DNA of 64,000 nucleotides from an uncultured Shewanella sp. (lineage in GTDB: Bacteria; Pseudomonadota; Gammaproteobacteria; Enterobacterales; Shewanellaceae). Shown piece after piece: positions 18,836 through 27,051 of the stretch. The notes under the pieces were generated by a model. That model was not told where the DNA came from, did not search any database, and saw only the letters and a list, made by a program, of their open reading frames with translations. Made by a program: the position numbers and the translations under genes. Position 1 is the first letter of the stretch. Each line of letters begins with the position of its first letter. Where the stretch lies: contig NZ_CANLZC010000010.1 in assembly GCF_947495455.1 (NCBI RefSeq), positions 1 through 64,000 on the forward strand, given 5' to 3'.

Positions 18836-19627
18836 GTGGATGAGTGTGGAAATTACTATCTTAAAGATGGGATAACAAGATTGGGTAGAGGTGGTTTTGG
18901 GGAAGTATTTCCAGTTACTGTCTATAACAGAACCAAGACCCACGAGAAAGAGTATGCAAGAAAGTACTTTTCTCCAGTTGCAGAAAATAATACAACTCCT
19001 ATAAGGCTAATAGCAGATCTTCGAAAAAGATTCTTAGTGGAGATCAAAACTCAATGTTATTTGAACGCTCTTAATTATGATGTTATTGCCCCCATTGTCC
19101 TTTTTAATAATCAAGGATCAAAGCCTTATTTTGTGATGGAATTAGCTGAATGCAATTTACAGACTTCGATTGAGCAGGGAATGAGTGATACTGATCAGGT
19201 TGACGCTATTCAACAAATATTGAATGGTATAGAGCTAATACACTTAAACCAGTATATACATAGGGACCTTAAACCAGGGAATATCCTTAAATATAGTAAT
19301 GGTAGATACAAGATTACGGATTTTGGTCTAGTGAAAGATCTTGATGATGTTCGAGCTGAAGTAAAAACGCGATTTGATCCAAAAGGACTTGGAAGTGATG
19401 GTTATCGTGCGCCAGAAATTACCGATAATGGTATTTTTTCCGTGCAATCTGATATCTATGCAGTCGGGAAGATCATCAGTGATATTTATGGAAGAACTGC
19501 ACCAGAGGAGATTAACTTAATCATAAATAAGTGTACGTCATTTCTTCCAGAGTATAGGTATAGTTCTGTTGATGAATTGCGCGAAGATTTTGTTGCCGCA
19601 GTAAATCAAGTAGTGGAGGCGGCTTAA
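18836..19627 (+). CDS. Hanks-type Ser/Thr protein kinase (soluble)
   Basis: 263 residues with a GTG start. The kinase domain fills the whole protein: glycine loop LGRGGFGEV (16-24), lysine 43 in YARKYF, catalytic loop HRDLKPGN (His142, Asp144), DFG at 162-164, and APE in GYRAPEITD. There is no membrane segment, PASTA repeat or other sensor domain, so it is a free cytoplasmic kinase. The next gene, 1 bp away, is a PP2C phosphatase, giving a reversible phosphorylation pair. Related kinase/PP2C pairs occur beside TerY vWA proteins, in type VI secretion clusters and in some phage-defence loci, but none of those partners is present here. The region is A+T-rich and follows mobile-element debris, so transfer is likely. 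Substrate unknown. Confidence 0.93.
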   Translation: MDECGNYYLKDGITRLGRGGFGEVFPVTVYNRTKTHEKEYARKYFSPVAENNTTPIRLIADLRKRFLVEIKTQCYLNALNYDVIAPIVLFNNQGSKPYFVMELAECNLQTSIEQGMSDTDQVDAIQQILNGIELIHLNQYIHRDLKPGNILKYSNGRYKITDFGLVKDLDDVRAEVKTRFDPKGLGSDGYRAPEITDNGIFSVQSDIYAVGKIISDIYGRTAPEEINLIINKCTSFLPEYRYSSVDELREDFVAAVNQVVEAA

Positions 19628-19628
19628 A

Positions 19629-20372
19629 ATGTATGATGAGATTGAAGTAGGAAGTTTTAGTCATTCAAAGCCAGGTAAATCTATCAATGAAGATACCTTA
19701 TTGCTTCCTAGCTATGATTATTTTTCAAATGTTGTGTTTGCAGTGGCTGACGGTGTGGGCTCAACAACTGGTGCAAATCAAGCTTCTGCTTGTGCGATCA
19801 ATGCAGTATCACAACTTCTTAAAGAGAAAGACTTTTCAGTAGAATCTGCATTATATAGAGTAAAGAGTTCAATTGATAAGCTATCGCTTAACAATGCGAG
19901 CTTATCTGACTCTGCAACTACTTTGACTTTAGTTCAGGTTAGGCGAGATAAAGTAATAATAGGACATATTGGTGATTGTCGAGCTTACGTGAAAAAAGAG
20001 AGGAAGCTTATTCAACTAACAAAAGATCACACTAGATACCAAGAAGTTCTCGATTTTGGAGAATATACCCCAAAAATGCTGGGACCTCATAAGGAGAGAT
20101 TATCTAGTGTTATTACAAAAGCTCTTTCACGACAGGTTGATTTAGATTTTGATTTGTTAAAAATACCTATAACTGAATTTATTGATGGTGATTCTATAGT
20201 CATTTCTCTCATGTCTGATGGAGCATATGAGCATTGGCATAAGAGAGCTAGGTTTTCAGAATCAACTATGAACTCACCGGCTGCTTTTGTGAATAGCTTA
20301 AGAAAGAGAATAGAAAAAAAACCTACTGATGATTATTCTTGCCTGAATGTAAAGTTAAAAGTTAAAAGTTAA
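19629..20372 (+). CDS. PP2C-family Ser/Thr phosphatase
   Basis: 247 residues. All metal-binding motifs are visible: SINEDTLLL (motif 1), VFAVADGVGSTTGANQAS, the core IGHIGDCRAYV, TKDHTRY, SLMSDGAYEHW and TDDYSCLNV near the end. The length matches a bare PP2C domain. It should remove phosphates placed by the adjacent kinase. The last eight codons run into a 7-bp microsatellite, so its C-terminal residues (VKLKVKS) are encoded by the repeat itself. Confidence 0.93.
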   Translation: MYDEIEVGSFSHSKPGKSINEDTLLLPSYDYFSNVVFAVADGVGSTTGANQASACAINAVSQLLKEKDFSVESALYRVKSSIDKLSLNNASLSDSATTLTLVQVRRDKVIIGHIGDCRAYVKKERKLIQLTKDHTRYQEVLDFGEYTPKMLGPHKERLSSVITKALSRQVDLDFDLLKIPITEFIDGDSIVISLMSDGAYEHWHKRARFSESTMNSPAAFVNSLRKRIEKKPTDDYSCLNVKLKVKS

Positions 20373-20392
20373 AAGTTAAAAGTTAAAAGTTA
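20351..20392. repeat. Six copies of the heptamer AAAGTTA at the phosphatase stop
   Basis: Six exact tandem copies. The gene ends (TAA, 20370-20372) within the third to fourth copy. Because the unit is 7 bp, every frame meets a TAA within three units, so copy-number change beyond three units would not alter the protein. Confidence 0.95.
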
Positions 20393-20851
20393 AAAAATCA
20401 GCAATGATATGGACGCTTCCGTTGAGTCAAGCTTGTTTTAACTTTCAGAGAGCTAAAGAAACCTAGCCAAGGTATTAATAGACCTTGGTTATTAAAATTT
20501 AATCCATCTTACGAACTCAGTTTTGGTCACAGATCTCGATACTGATGACTTATGCTAGCTTAAAACGATTGTACTGCACCTAGCTAAAGACAGGCTGCAA
20601 TCACAAAGTACATCTGAGTGAGCATCCCAGTTAACGCTTTTCATTGAGTATAAAACAGATAAAGTTGCCCTAGGTATCAAGGGCTGGCTTTTACTATTCC
20701 AATTAGCTATCACTCCTAAAACCCTACTGACACATCCTGACAGTCTTTCTTTGTATGCTGTTTGTAACAGCTGGTTATAACAGCTTTTTATAACAGCTTT
20801 TTATAACAACTGGTTTATAAGAAACCACATAAACAATACAAGGAAAGCAAA
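20373..20851. other. Non-coding stretch with hairpin and short repeats
   Basis: No gene seen. Hairpin CCAAGGT (20467-20473) / ACCTTGG (20482-20488) followed by an A/T-rich tail could end the kinase-phosphatase transcript. Near the right end the 13-bp unit TTATAACAGCTTT is repeated about three times (20775-20813), just before the next gene. Confidence 0.6.
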
Positions 20852-21178
20852 ATGACGAGTGTTATCGAAATCGTGTGTTTTACCGTGATCCCTGGAACGA
20901 CGGAAGCGGATCTAGTGACTGCGACCCAATGCAGTCAAACTTTTGTTGCGACCCTTGCGGGGTTTCAATATCGATCGTTAAGTTATCATTTAGACTCACA
21001 AACGTGGACAGATGTCATTTATTGGGACAGTATGGACAGTGCCAAGCAAGCCTGTGAGCAGTTTAAGGCCCATCCGGATTGCCAAGCCTTTATGGCACTG
21101 ATCGATCCTAAAACCATTAACATTGAGCATCAAGAGATCAGAATGTCGGCGTTAGCACAAGAGCTAATATCGAATTGA
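20852..21178 (+). CDS. Small dimeric alpha/beta-barrel (ABM-like) protein
   Basis: 108 residues. The pattern VIEIVCFTVIPGTTEADLV, FVATLAGFQYRSLSYH, WTDVIYWDSMDSAKQA and HPDCQAFMALID fits the antibiotic biosynthesis monooxygenase-like ferredoxin fold, whose members include small-molecule oxygenases and many proteins of unknown role. No cofactor motif can be read. It is preceded by an AAGGA ribosome binding site. A WYL-type regulator gene follows 81 bp downstream in the same direction and may control it. Confidence 0.65.
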   Translation: MTSVIEIVCFTVIPGTTEADLVTATQCSQTFVATLAGFQYRSLSYHLDSQTWTDVIYWDSMDSAKQACEQFKAHPDCQAFMALIDPKTINIEHQEIRMSALAQELISN

Positions 21179-21259
21179 TCATCACAATTAATTGATCGTA
21201 ATCTTAATGATTGACGATCCACTAAAATAACATTCTAAAGAAGGCCGTGGAGCTAAGCT

Positions 21260-21955
21260 GTGACAAAATCGGAACGATTGTTAGCATTATTGACTTTATT
21301 GCGTTCAAAGCGCTATGCGGTCACGGCTGCGACCTTAGCGGCCGAATTAACGGTGAGTGAGCGAACCATTTATCGTGATATTCAATCTTTAGTGAATACT
21401 GGCGTGCCCATTGAAGGTGAAGCTGGTGTGGGTTACTTGTTGCAGTCGGGCTCGCACCTGCCGCCTTTGATGTTTACCGATCAAGAGTTAGTGGCATTAG
21501 AGCTGGGTATGCGTATGGTGCGAGCTTGGTCTGATGATGAGCTGGCCACTGCCGCTAAGAGTGCGTCCAATAAATTGGTATCAATATTACCGGATAGATT
21601 AAAGCAGCAAGTGGAAAGTTTCACCTTTGTGGTGCCTGAGGGGTTTGTCAAATCCAATACTGCGCATATCAGCAAGACCTTACGTCATGCTATTGATGGT
21701 TATTTAAAGGTCAAGGTGCATTATATTGATGCGAATGAGCGTGTGACAACTCGATGTTTGCAGCCTTTGGGGCAAATATTTTGGGGGCATTTTTCAGGAG
21801 AAAGCATATGGACTTTAGTGGCTTGGTGTGAGCTAAGAGATGCCTATCGCCATTTTCGAGTCGATCGCATTCAGGCTATTGACGTGCTGAATGAGGTGTT
21901 TGAGATCAGTGCCACAAAGTCCCTAGAGGATTATACTCAGCAGCAAAAAGGGTGA
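21260..21955 (+). CDS. HTH-WYL transcriptional regulator (YafY-like)
   Basis: 231 residues with a GTG start. The N-terminal winged helix (SERLLALLTLLRSKRYAVTA, then LTVSERTIYRDIQSL, residues about 3-45) is of the DeoR-like HTH_11 type. The rest is a WYL ligand-sensing region, though the WYL triad is not a clear match (VHYIDANERVTTRCLQPLGQ, then WTLVAWCELRDAYRHFRVDR). Such proteins bind a small ligand or nucleic acid and usually act as repressors of a neighbour. Target here unknown. Confidence 0.85.
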   Translation: MTKSERLLALLTLLRSKRYAVTAATLAAELTVSERTIYRDIQSLVNTGVPIEGEAGVGYLLQSGSHLPPLMFTDQELVALELGMRMVRAWSDDELATAAKSASNKLVSILPDRLKQQVESFTFVVPEGFVKSNTAHISKTLRHAIDGYLKVKVHYIDANERVTTRCLQPLGQIFWGHFSGESIWTLVAWCELRDAYRHFRVDRIQAIDVLNEVFEISATKSLEDYTQQQKG

Positions 21956-22047
21956 TCCTTTCATTAATTTCGATAACGTGTATTACGATCTGCTTAATTT
22001 ATGGCAATGATTGTTTAGCCATATAAGAGTCGGGGTTTAGTATATTG

Positions 22048-22078
22048 TAAAAGCCCAAACGATCCGTTGAGGCTTTTA
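22048..22078. terminator. Bidirectional terminator between the WYL gene and the chaperone gene
   Basis: TAAAAGCC (22048-22055) pairs with GGCTTTTA (22071-22078), with AAAC/GTT extending the stem inwards. T-rich on both strands, between two convergent genes. Confidence 0.7.
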
Positions 22079-22120
22079 TATTTTGCTTATGTGTGTGATG
22101 TTGTTTTCATGAAAGGGTGT

Positions 22121-22591
22121 TTAATTGGGCGTATTATATTTTCCGGTTTTATCCACTTGTACCCAGATCACATCCTGTTGCTGCTTAATTTCATCTCTGA
22201 GTGCAAAAAAATCAACTAAACTGGTGTTCAGCGGCACAGAGATAAGTAGTAGCTGTCGATTATTTTCCCATTCCAGCTCTACCTTAAATTGAGATAGAAA
22301 AGCCTGTGCATTTACACCTGATTGCAATTTAACCATTAGCTTTCCTGTGAGCGCTGTTTCAGCCAAGCTTAATGTGGTGTTTTCTGAATTTAGCTCATTT
22401 TTGTTGAGTGTATTTAATTCATCATTTTTTTGTGTTGAATAAAATGCGCTGGGGTTGGCTGCTTCATATTGTGCCTTGAGTTTAGCATTTGATAAAAAAT
22501 TCGCCGAGGCTGTTTGTGTTATTTCATCCGCTGCTGCATTACTCGCTATGGCTATATTGATCAGCATTAGGGTTTTTATTAAATTTTTCAT
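22121..22591 (-). CDS. Probable external chaperone of the adjacent kexin-like protease (ORF2-like)
   Basis: 156 residues from the ATG at 22591; upstream in-frame codons would overlap the protease gene and hide the signal peptide. It starts MKNLIKTLMLINIAIASNAA, a classical signal peptide cleaved near AAADE. The C-terminal half (GKLMVKLQSGVNAQAFLSQF, then WENNRQLLLISVPL, VIWVQVDKTGK) looks like a subtilase prodomain. In Aeromonas sobria the kexin-like protease ASP needs a separate small secreted protein, ORF2, encoded just downstream, to fold; this gene has the same position (62 bp after the protease), size and prodomain-like character. Function is inferred from that pairing. Confidence 0.7.
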   Translation of the reverse strand: MKNLIKTLMLINIAIASNAAADEITQTASANFLSNAKLKAQYEAANPSAFYSTQKNDELNTLNKNELNSENTTLSLAETALTGKLMVKLQSGVNAQAFLSQFKVELEWENNRQLLLISVPLNTSLVDFFALRDEIKQQQDVIWVQVDKTGKYNTPN

Positions 22592-22653
22592 ATTTGTCTT
22601 TAAATCAATGGATCTTTGATAGGATCGTAAAAGGTTAATGGAAAAAGTAATTG

Positions 22654-24828
22654 TTAAGTTCCAGTAGTACTGTGACCATGAAAGCGAATCGACCATTGAT
22701 TGAAGGTACCGTTATCTTCATTTGGAAAATATTCCACAGTACCACCAAAGAGATAGTCCCAAACGTAATCCATCCATCCGGGTTGTTTTTTCTCTACTTT
22801 GGTGTATAAATCGCCACTATTGACGTCAATCAATCTAATGATCCAATCACCTTGAGTGGATTCGCCATAAAATGCATTCGATAACATGGGAGTGTCTTCA
22901 TAACCATTAACAAAGTCATCCCAGTCATAGGGATCACCTTGATAAACATAGCCATTATAAGGTGTCATGAGTACGCTACGTGTGCCTGAAGGTGAGGTCA
23001 GTTCCACAGCCAGATCGGGCAGACGCCAATGTTTTGCCGTTAACTCAATTTGCACTCCCTCAATTGACCAATCTTTTGCAACTGTAATGGTGTGACTCAC
23101 ACCTGTGATGTCTCCGTCAGGGATCTTGGCATGAAGGTTTTTAGAGGTGTGCCATTTAGAGACTTTATATTCTCCTAGATTTTCATGGTAGTTGAGTGCC
23201 ATAGCAACGGCGTCACTAACATTGATGCGGCCAAATCCATAATAATCATGAAAATGGAAACCAGCAGCATTGGTTGTCCAGCCGGGTAAGGCTATGTATT
23301 CATCATTACGGCCATTAGGATCAATATGGATTGTTTTTGGCGCAATGTTTATATCTACTTGCGTTGCTGTTGAGGCTAAAATATGACGAATATCACGCCA
23401 TGTTAGTGAAGGGTTCGCTCCCCAGATGACGGCAATGGCGCCGCTAACGTTAGGAGTAGCAGCTGAGGTGCCATTCATATGGGCGGTATAATTACAGTCA
23501 CTGTTAAACGGGTGGCTACCATCGTCAAATGAGGTTAATAAATCCAATTTGGCAAATTGATGAGAAAACCCGGTATGACAGCCTTGTCGATCTGTGGTTA
23601 AAATGGCAGGCTGTTTAACACCAAACTCTCCGCCAGGAGCGCTAATAAAGACATTGGCTCCAGCACTACTATAACTAGTATGTCTCCCTTCAGCGTTGAG
23701 TGCACTTACAACTAGATTATAAAAATTAGCTTTAGCAGGTGACATATTAGTATTATGAAAAGGCAGGCCATAATTGGATGCTTCAGTTGCAGGGCTGAGC
23801 TCTGCATCTGACGTATTAATATAATGAAATGAGTTGCCAGCAGATTTGATAAATAGACTTCCCTTACCGTCAAATGATAGCGTTGTTACGTCCTTTAACA
23901 CTTCATTTTCAGCATGGTTAAAGCGGGTCGGAAAGGGTTGTACTGAACCATAACTTTGATTAAAAACTTGGGCTTTTTTGCTTTCTTTTCCCATACCATG
24001 ACTGAGTTGAAAGTCGACAAACCCTTGATGGCTATCCATATAGTTAAAGCCAATTAGCTTGGCTTTTGGTGCGACGCCACGGCCACCAATATTATTCCAA
24101 CCTTCAGCTGCAATGATCCCCGCAACAGCGGTACCATGTGAGCTTGATGTGTCATTTGGAGTTGGATCATTGCTTCCGGTATTAAGATTATAAGAGCCAC
24201 TCTGTAGGATATTATTTTGTAAATTAGGGTGAGCGATTTCAATGCCATCATCTATAACGGCAACCGTGATCCCTTCCCCGTGAAAGCCTTGTGCAATGGC
24301 TTCATTGACATTCATATCTTCACCAATAGAGCCGCCTTTTTTGGCAAAGTTTTTTTGTCCTGTATTATGTAAATGCCATTGCTGCTGATACAAGGGATCG
24401 CCCGCGTCGATTTCAATGATTAGGCTATATAAGTGTGTGTGATTATGACTTTCGACTTTATAATTAAGATATTCAGTGCCTTGTGCTTGGGTGGCTAGGT
24501 ATCTAAATTGTCCAGATTGCTTATTAATAATGGTAAAATTACCATATTTCGCTTGTGAGTTGGCATCAAGTGAAAAAATGACATCTGTTTCTGTGCTATC
24601 TCTTTTTAACATTCCATATAAATAAATAGATTGTTTAGCTTTAAAGAAGTCGCCTATTTGATTGTTATTATCGATGCAAGTGTTAGAAAATATCGATCTT
24701 GGTTGTTTATTGTCTAATGTACAGCTTGATATTTTATCATTTGCTTCACAAGGGGGAAGTAACAAAATTGAAAGAAGAATAGTGTAGGAACTAATATATG
24801 GTTTAATGGACTTGATTAAAGGTTGCAT
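22654..24828 (-). CDS. Secreted kexin-like subtilisin protease with P domain
   Basis: 724 residues. Signal peptide (1-29), then about 110 residues of beta-rich, cadherin/VCBS-like sequence (FSLDANSQAKYGNFTI, GQFRYLA), then the S8 catalytic domain: Asp193 in VAVIDDG, His231 in SSHGTAVAGI, Ser455 in MNGTSAATPNVSGA. A P (homo B) domain follows at about 570-720 (WSIEGVQIELTAKHWRLPDL, MTPYNGYVYQGDPYDWDDF, GDWIIRLIDVNSGD). This is the furin/kexin layout seen in Aeromonas ASP, but with an extra N-terminal domain and no recognisable own prodomain, which fits a need for the separate chaperone encoded downstream. Likely an exported degradative or virulence protease. Confidence 0.9.
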   Translation of the reverse strand: MQPLIKSIKPYISSYTILLSILLLPPCEANDKISSCTLDNKQPRSIFSNTCIDNNNQIGDFFKAKQSIYLYGMLKRDSTETDVIFSLDANSQAKYGNFTIINKQSGQFRYLATQAQGTEYLNYKVESHNHTHLYSLIIEIDAGDPLYQQQWHLHNTGQKNFAKKGGSIGEDMNVNEAIAQGFHGEGITVAVIDDGIEIAHPNLQNNILQSGSYNLNTGSNDPTPNDTSSSHGTAVAGIIAAEGWNNIGGRGVAPKAKLIGFNYMDSHQGFVDFQLSHGMGKESKKAQVFNQSYGSVQPFPTRFNHAENEVLKDVTTLSFDGKGSLFIKSAGNSFHYINTSDAELSPATEASNYGLPFHNTNMSPAKANFYNLVVSALNAEGRHTSYSSAGANVFISAPGGEFGVKQPAILTTDRQGCHTGFSHQFAKLDLLTSFDDGSHPFNSDCNYTAHMNGTSAATPNVSGAIAVIWGANPSLTWRDIRHILASTATQVDINIAPKTIHIDPNGRNDEYIALPGWTTNAAGFHFHDYYGFGRINVSDAVAMALNYHENLGEYKVSKWHTSKNLHAKIPDGDITGVSHTITVAKDWSIEGVQIELTAKHWRLPDLAVELTSPSGTRSVLMTPYNGYVYQGDPYDWDDFVNGYEDTPMLSNAFYGESTQGDWIIRLIDVNSGDLYTKVEKKQPGWMDYVWDYLFGGTVEYFPNEDNGTFNQWSIRFHGHSTTGT

Positions 24829-25074
24829 TCAATAAGACTCTGTTATTTATTGTTTTTAAATAAATTAAAAATACCGAAAAGGACATGTACATTAATTGAA
24901 AGTTCTATTATTTAGATATTTTCAATTATTTTTGTTGGGATATGACTTATCGTTAATATAATATCGTAAATTTAAAAAAAAGTTCTTTCATTTGAACTTT
25001 AGTATTAATCTGGTTATATTTTCTTTTAATGTCATTTTTATTATTGTTTTTTATAAAATCTATCATTTTTATGA
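24829..25074. other. A+T-rich non-coding stretch
   Basis: Strongly A+T-rich with no gene, promoter or hairpin I can defend. It should contain the protease promoter, read leftwards. The right edge is the broken end of the IS3 remnant. Confidence 0.6.
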
Positions 25075-25700
25075 TTAAAGTAACTTTTTAATTCTTGTTT
25101 TGAATTTTATTTTAAATTTGACAGTTTCTTTTTTAGGAAGCTTTTTTATAATATAACGACCAACTTGATAGCCTTCTTTGCGTAATCTCTTCACCATTTC
25201 ACGGTTCCCTAGACTGCCTCGACTTTTCTTAAATAAATGCCGAACACGGCGATAACGCATTAACGTATCAAGGTTTATCACCTTCGCAGGGCTTTTATAC
25301 TAATCGTAATAGCCAGATTTACTGACATTCATCACACGGCATAACAGCGCTACAGGAAATTGATTAGCGTGTTTTTTAACAAACTGAAATTTTACTTCAT
25401 TTCTTTTGCAAAGAAGGCGCTTGCCTCGGTGTGTCCCTTGGGTATTTTTAGGATTTCTTTCTCCATGCGTAATTATTTGTTTTCTTTACGCAATCATTTG
25501 AGTTCATCACGCTCAGACTCTTCTAAAGTCAATCCTTGTTGCTTGGATTCATATTTTTCTTTCTAGGTATAAAGCAGACTTGTCCCCACGCCAAGTGACT
25601 TGGCAGCATCTGCAACACTGTAGCCTTGCTCTAGCACCATCAAGACTGCTTCATCTTTAAATGCTTGTGGGTAACTCTTATGTGACTTCTTCAAATTCAT
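25075..25700 (-). pseudogene. Decayed IS3-family transposase (orfA and 5' part of orfB)
   Basis: On the minus strand orfA starts at 25700 with MNLKKSHKSYPQAFKDEAVL and VADAAKSLGVGTSLLYT, then is broken by TAG where Trp is expected, TGA for Arg and TAA for Gln. It continues to MEKEILK and ASAFFAKEMK. A second frame carries FQFVKKHANQFPVALLCRVM, NVSKSGYYD, a TAG for Trp, then YKSPAKV and FKKSRGSLGNREMVKRLRK. It stops before the DDE catalytic domain. All four internal stops are single transitions from the expected codon. The right end near 25730-25760 may be the IS boundary, but I cannot fix the inverted repeat. Confidence 0.85.
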
Positions 25701-26029
25701 ATAGATCTCTTAATTTATTAACGGTACTGTCTCAAAATTAAGTGTCCGATGGGATTAGACCAGAACAACGATTAGCGTAAGTTTGAGCGAGTACAAGTCA
25801 GTGCTAAGGGTTAAGAATGACCAGCTGGATCTATTTTGTTACAGAATGCCTATTCGGTTTTATTTAAAGCATATCCAATGCCACACATAAATGGCCAATA
25901 TTCATCTTTTCTGTCCATCTTTACAGAATCTTTACTCAATTTTTTATAATGCGATATATATTTGGAATTTTTAACTTGAGCCGCTTGATATAGTGTCACT
26001 CAATCGACTTAAGTATATAAGATATCAAT
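25701..26029. other. Non-coding stretch between IS3 remnant and next gene
   Basis: Nothing clear. It may contain the outer end of the IS (around CTGTCTCAAAATTAAGTGTC at 25729-25748) and the promoter of the next gene. Confidence 0.5.
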
Positions 26030-26707
26030 ATGGAATTTTCCCCAATTCAGTTAACCTCAGGGCAAAGTATCAGTAGCCGTGCGCTTGAGTGGACTGCTAG
26101 TGATTCATTAATCAAAAATAGTGCGCAAGCCTTGATTAACGCTTTTGATCAATTTTTAACAAACTATTCTCCTTGGGCACCTCATGATCAAGAATATCAT
26201 CAGGCGATGTCGGCTTTTACTTATCTGGCTCATCTTAATAAAGACATTGAAAGTCGAGCACTTAACGACGATGATCATAAAAAAGTGATTGACTCTGTTT
26301 GTACCTTGGCCGAATTAGGAGTGTTTAAAGGCTCTCATCATGTTTTTAATTCAAATGCGGCGATGAGCTTGTCTTTAAGTACGACATCAGATGGAGATTT
26401 GACCTTTCAATTACACGACGCAGATGAACATTATGTGATGGACAATTCTCCATTACTCAATATTTCTGTGCGCTCTGATAGAGGGTTAGTTGCTGACAAT
26501 GCAGATCAAGAACAGGGAAGTAATTTAACTAAGTTACAAGATCTTATACGACAAGATCGGATTATGTTTTCTCCCAATAACCCAAAGCTAGATGACTTAC
26601 CTAAGTTTAAGCCGCCTGTTATTGAAATCGATGCGAATGGGCAAGAAGTGGAGATTATTTCAACCGAAACAGCATATAAGCCTTCGCCTATGACACAGTT
26701 TGTATAG
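26030..26707 (+). CDS. Protein of unknown function (possible secreted effector)
   Basis: 225 residues, not recognised. No signal peptide or membrane segment. The N-terminus is Ser/Thr/Gln-rich and uncharged for about 20 residues (FSPIQLTSGQSISS), a make-up common in type III effectors but not proof. The middle is helical and acidic; the C-terminal third is Pro-rich and extended (PKLDDLPKFKPPVIEI). It stands alone in A+T-rich DNA between an IS3 remnant and REP-like repeats. The ORF is long with normal codon use, so probably real. The putative type III effector at 38544 lies 12 kb away; a link is speculative. Confidence 0.65.
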   Translation: MEFSPIQLTSGQSISSRALEWTASDSLIKNSAQALINAFDQFLTNYSPWAPHDQEYHQAMSAFTYLAHLNKDIESRALNDDDHKKVIDSVCTLAELGVFKGSHHVFNSNAAMSLSLSTTSDGDLTFQLHDADEHYVMDNSPLLNISVRSDRGLVADNADQEQGSNLTKLQDLIRQDRIMFSPNNPKLDDLPKFKPPVIEIDANGQEVEIISTETAYKPSPMTQFV

Positions 26708-27051
26708 TATAAGCTGAAATCATGGTGCAACAGATAAGGTTAAAATGATCGGAAAAATAGACCTGTATCTGACTTAGATACTTTTGATATACGAGCTCAT
26801 GGTTGTTCATTCACATCCATGTGAGCAGGTCATTTTTTCATCCGTAAACATCAGGTGAGGGAGGTAGAGCGACGTTTGAATCCAAGCCGAGAGTCACTAT
26901 TAACTTCAATCATCAGCGACTGCCATGGATGGTAGGACTGCTTGTTAATGCATGAAGTAATTAATAACCTTGCCTATAGCATGTTGAACTTCCACTCAAA
27001 AGATCACTTATATAATTGAATTGGTATTAGAGTGATACGTGAAGAGTGCGC
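26708..27051. repeat. Non-coding stretch with a decayed REP-like element
   Basis: No gene seen. It contains TCACA-TCCA-TGTGA (about 26812-26825), a GCCATGGATGG word and TAGGACTGCTTG (26933-26944), a degraded form of the AGGACTGCTCGTCCT hairpin found near 15.7 and 17.0 kb. Confidence 0.45.

Noticed and set aside
18836..20372. Kinase and phosphatase as a complete TerY-P or type VI secretion unit
   Set aside because: No vWA (TerY), TssM, FHA or PpkA-type membrane domain lies in the flanking 5 kb.
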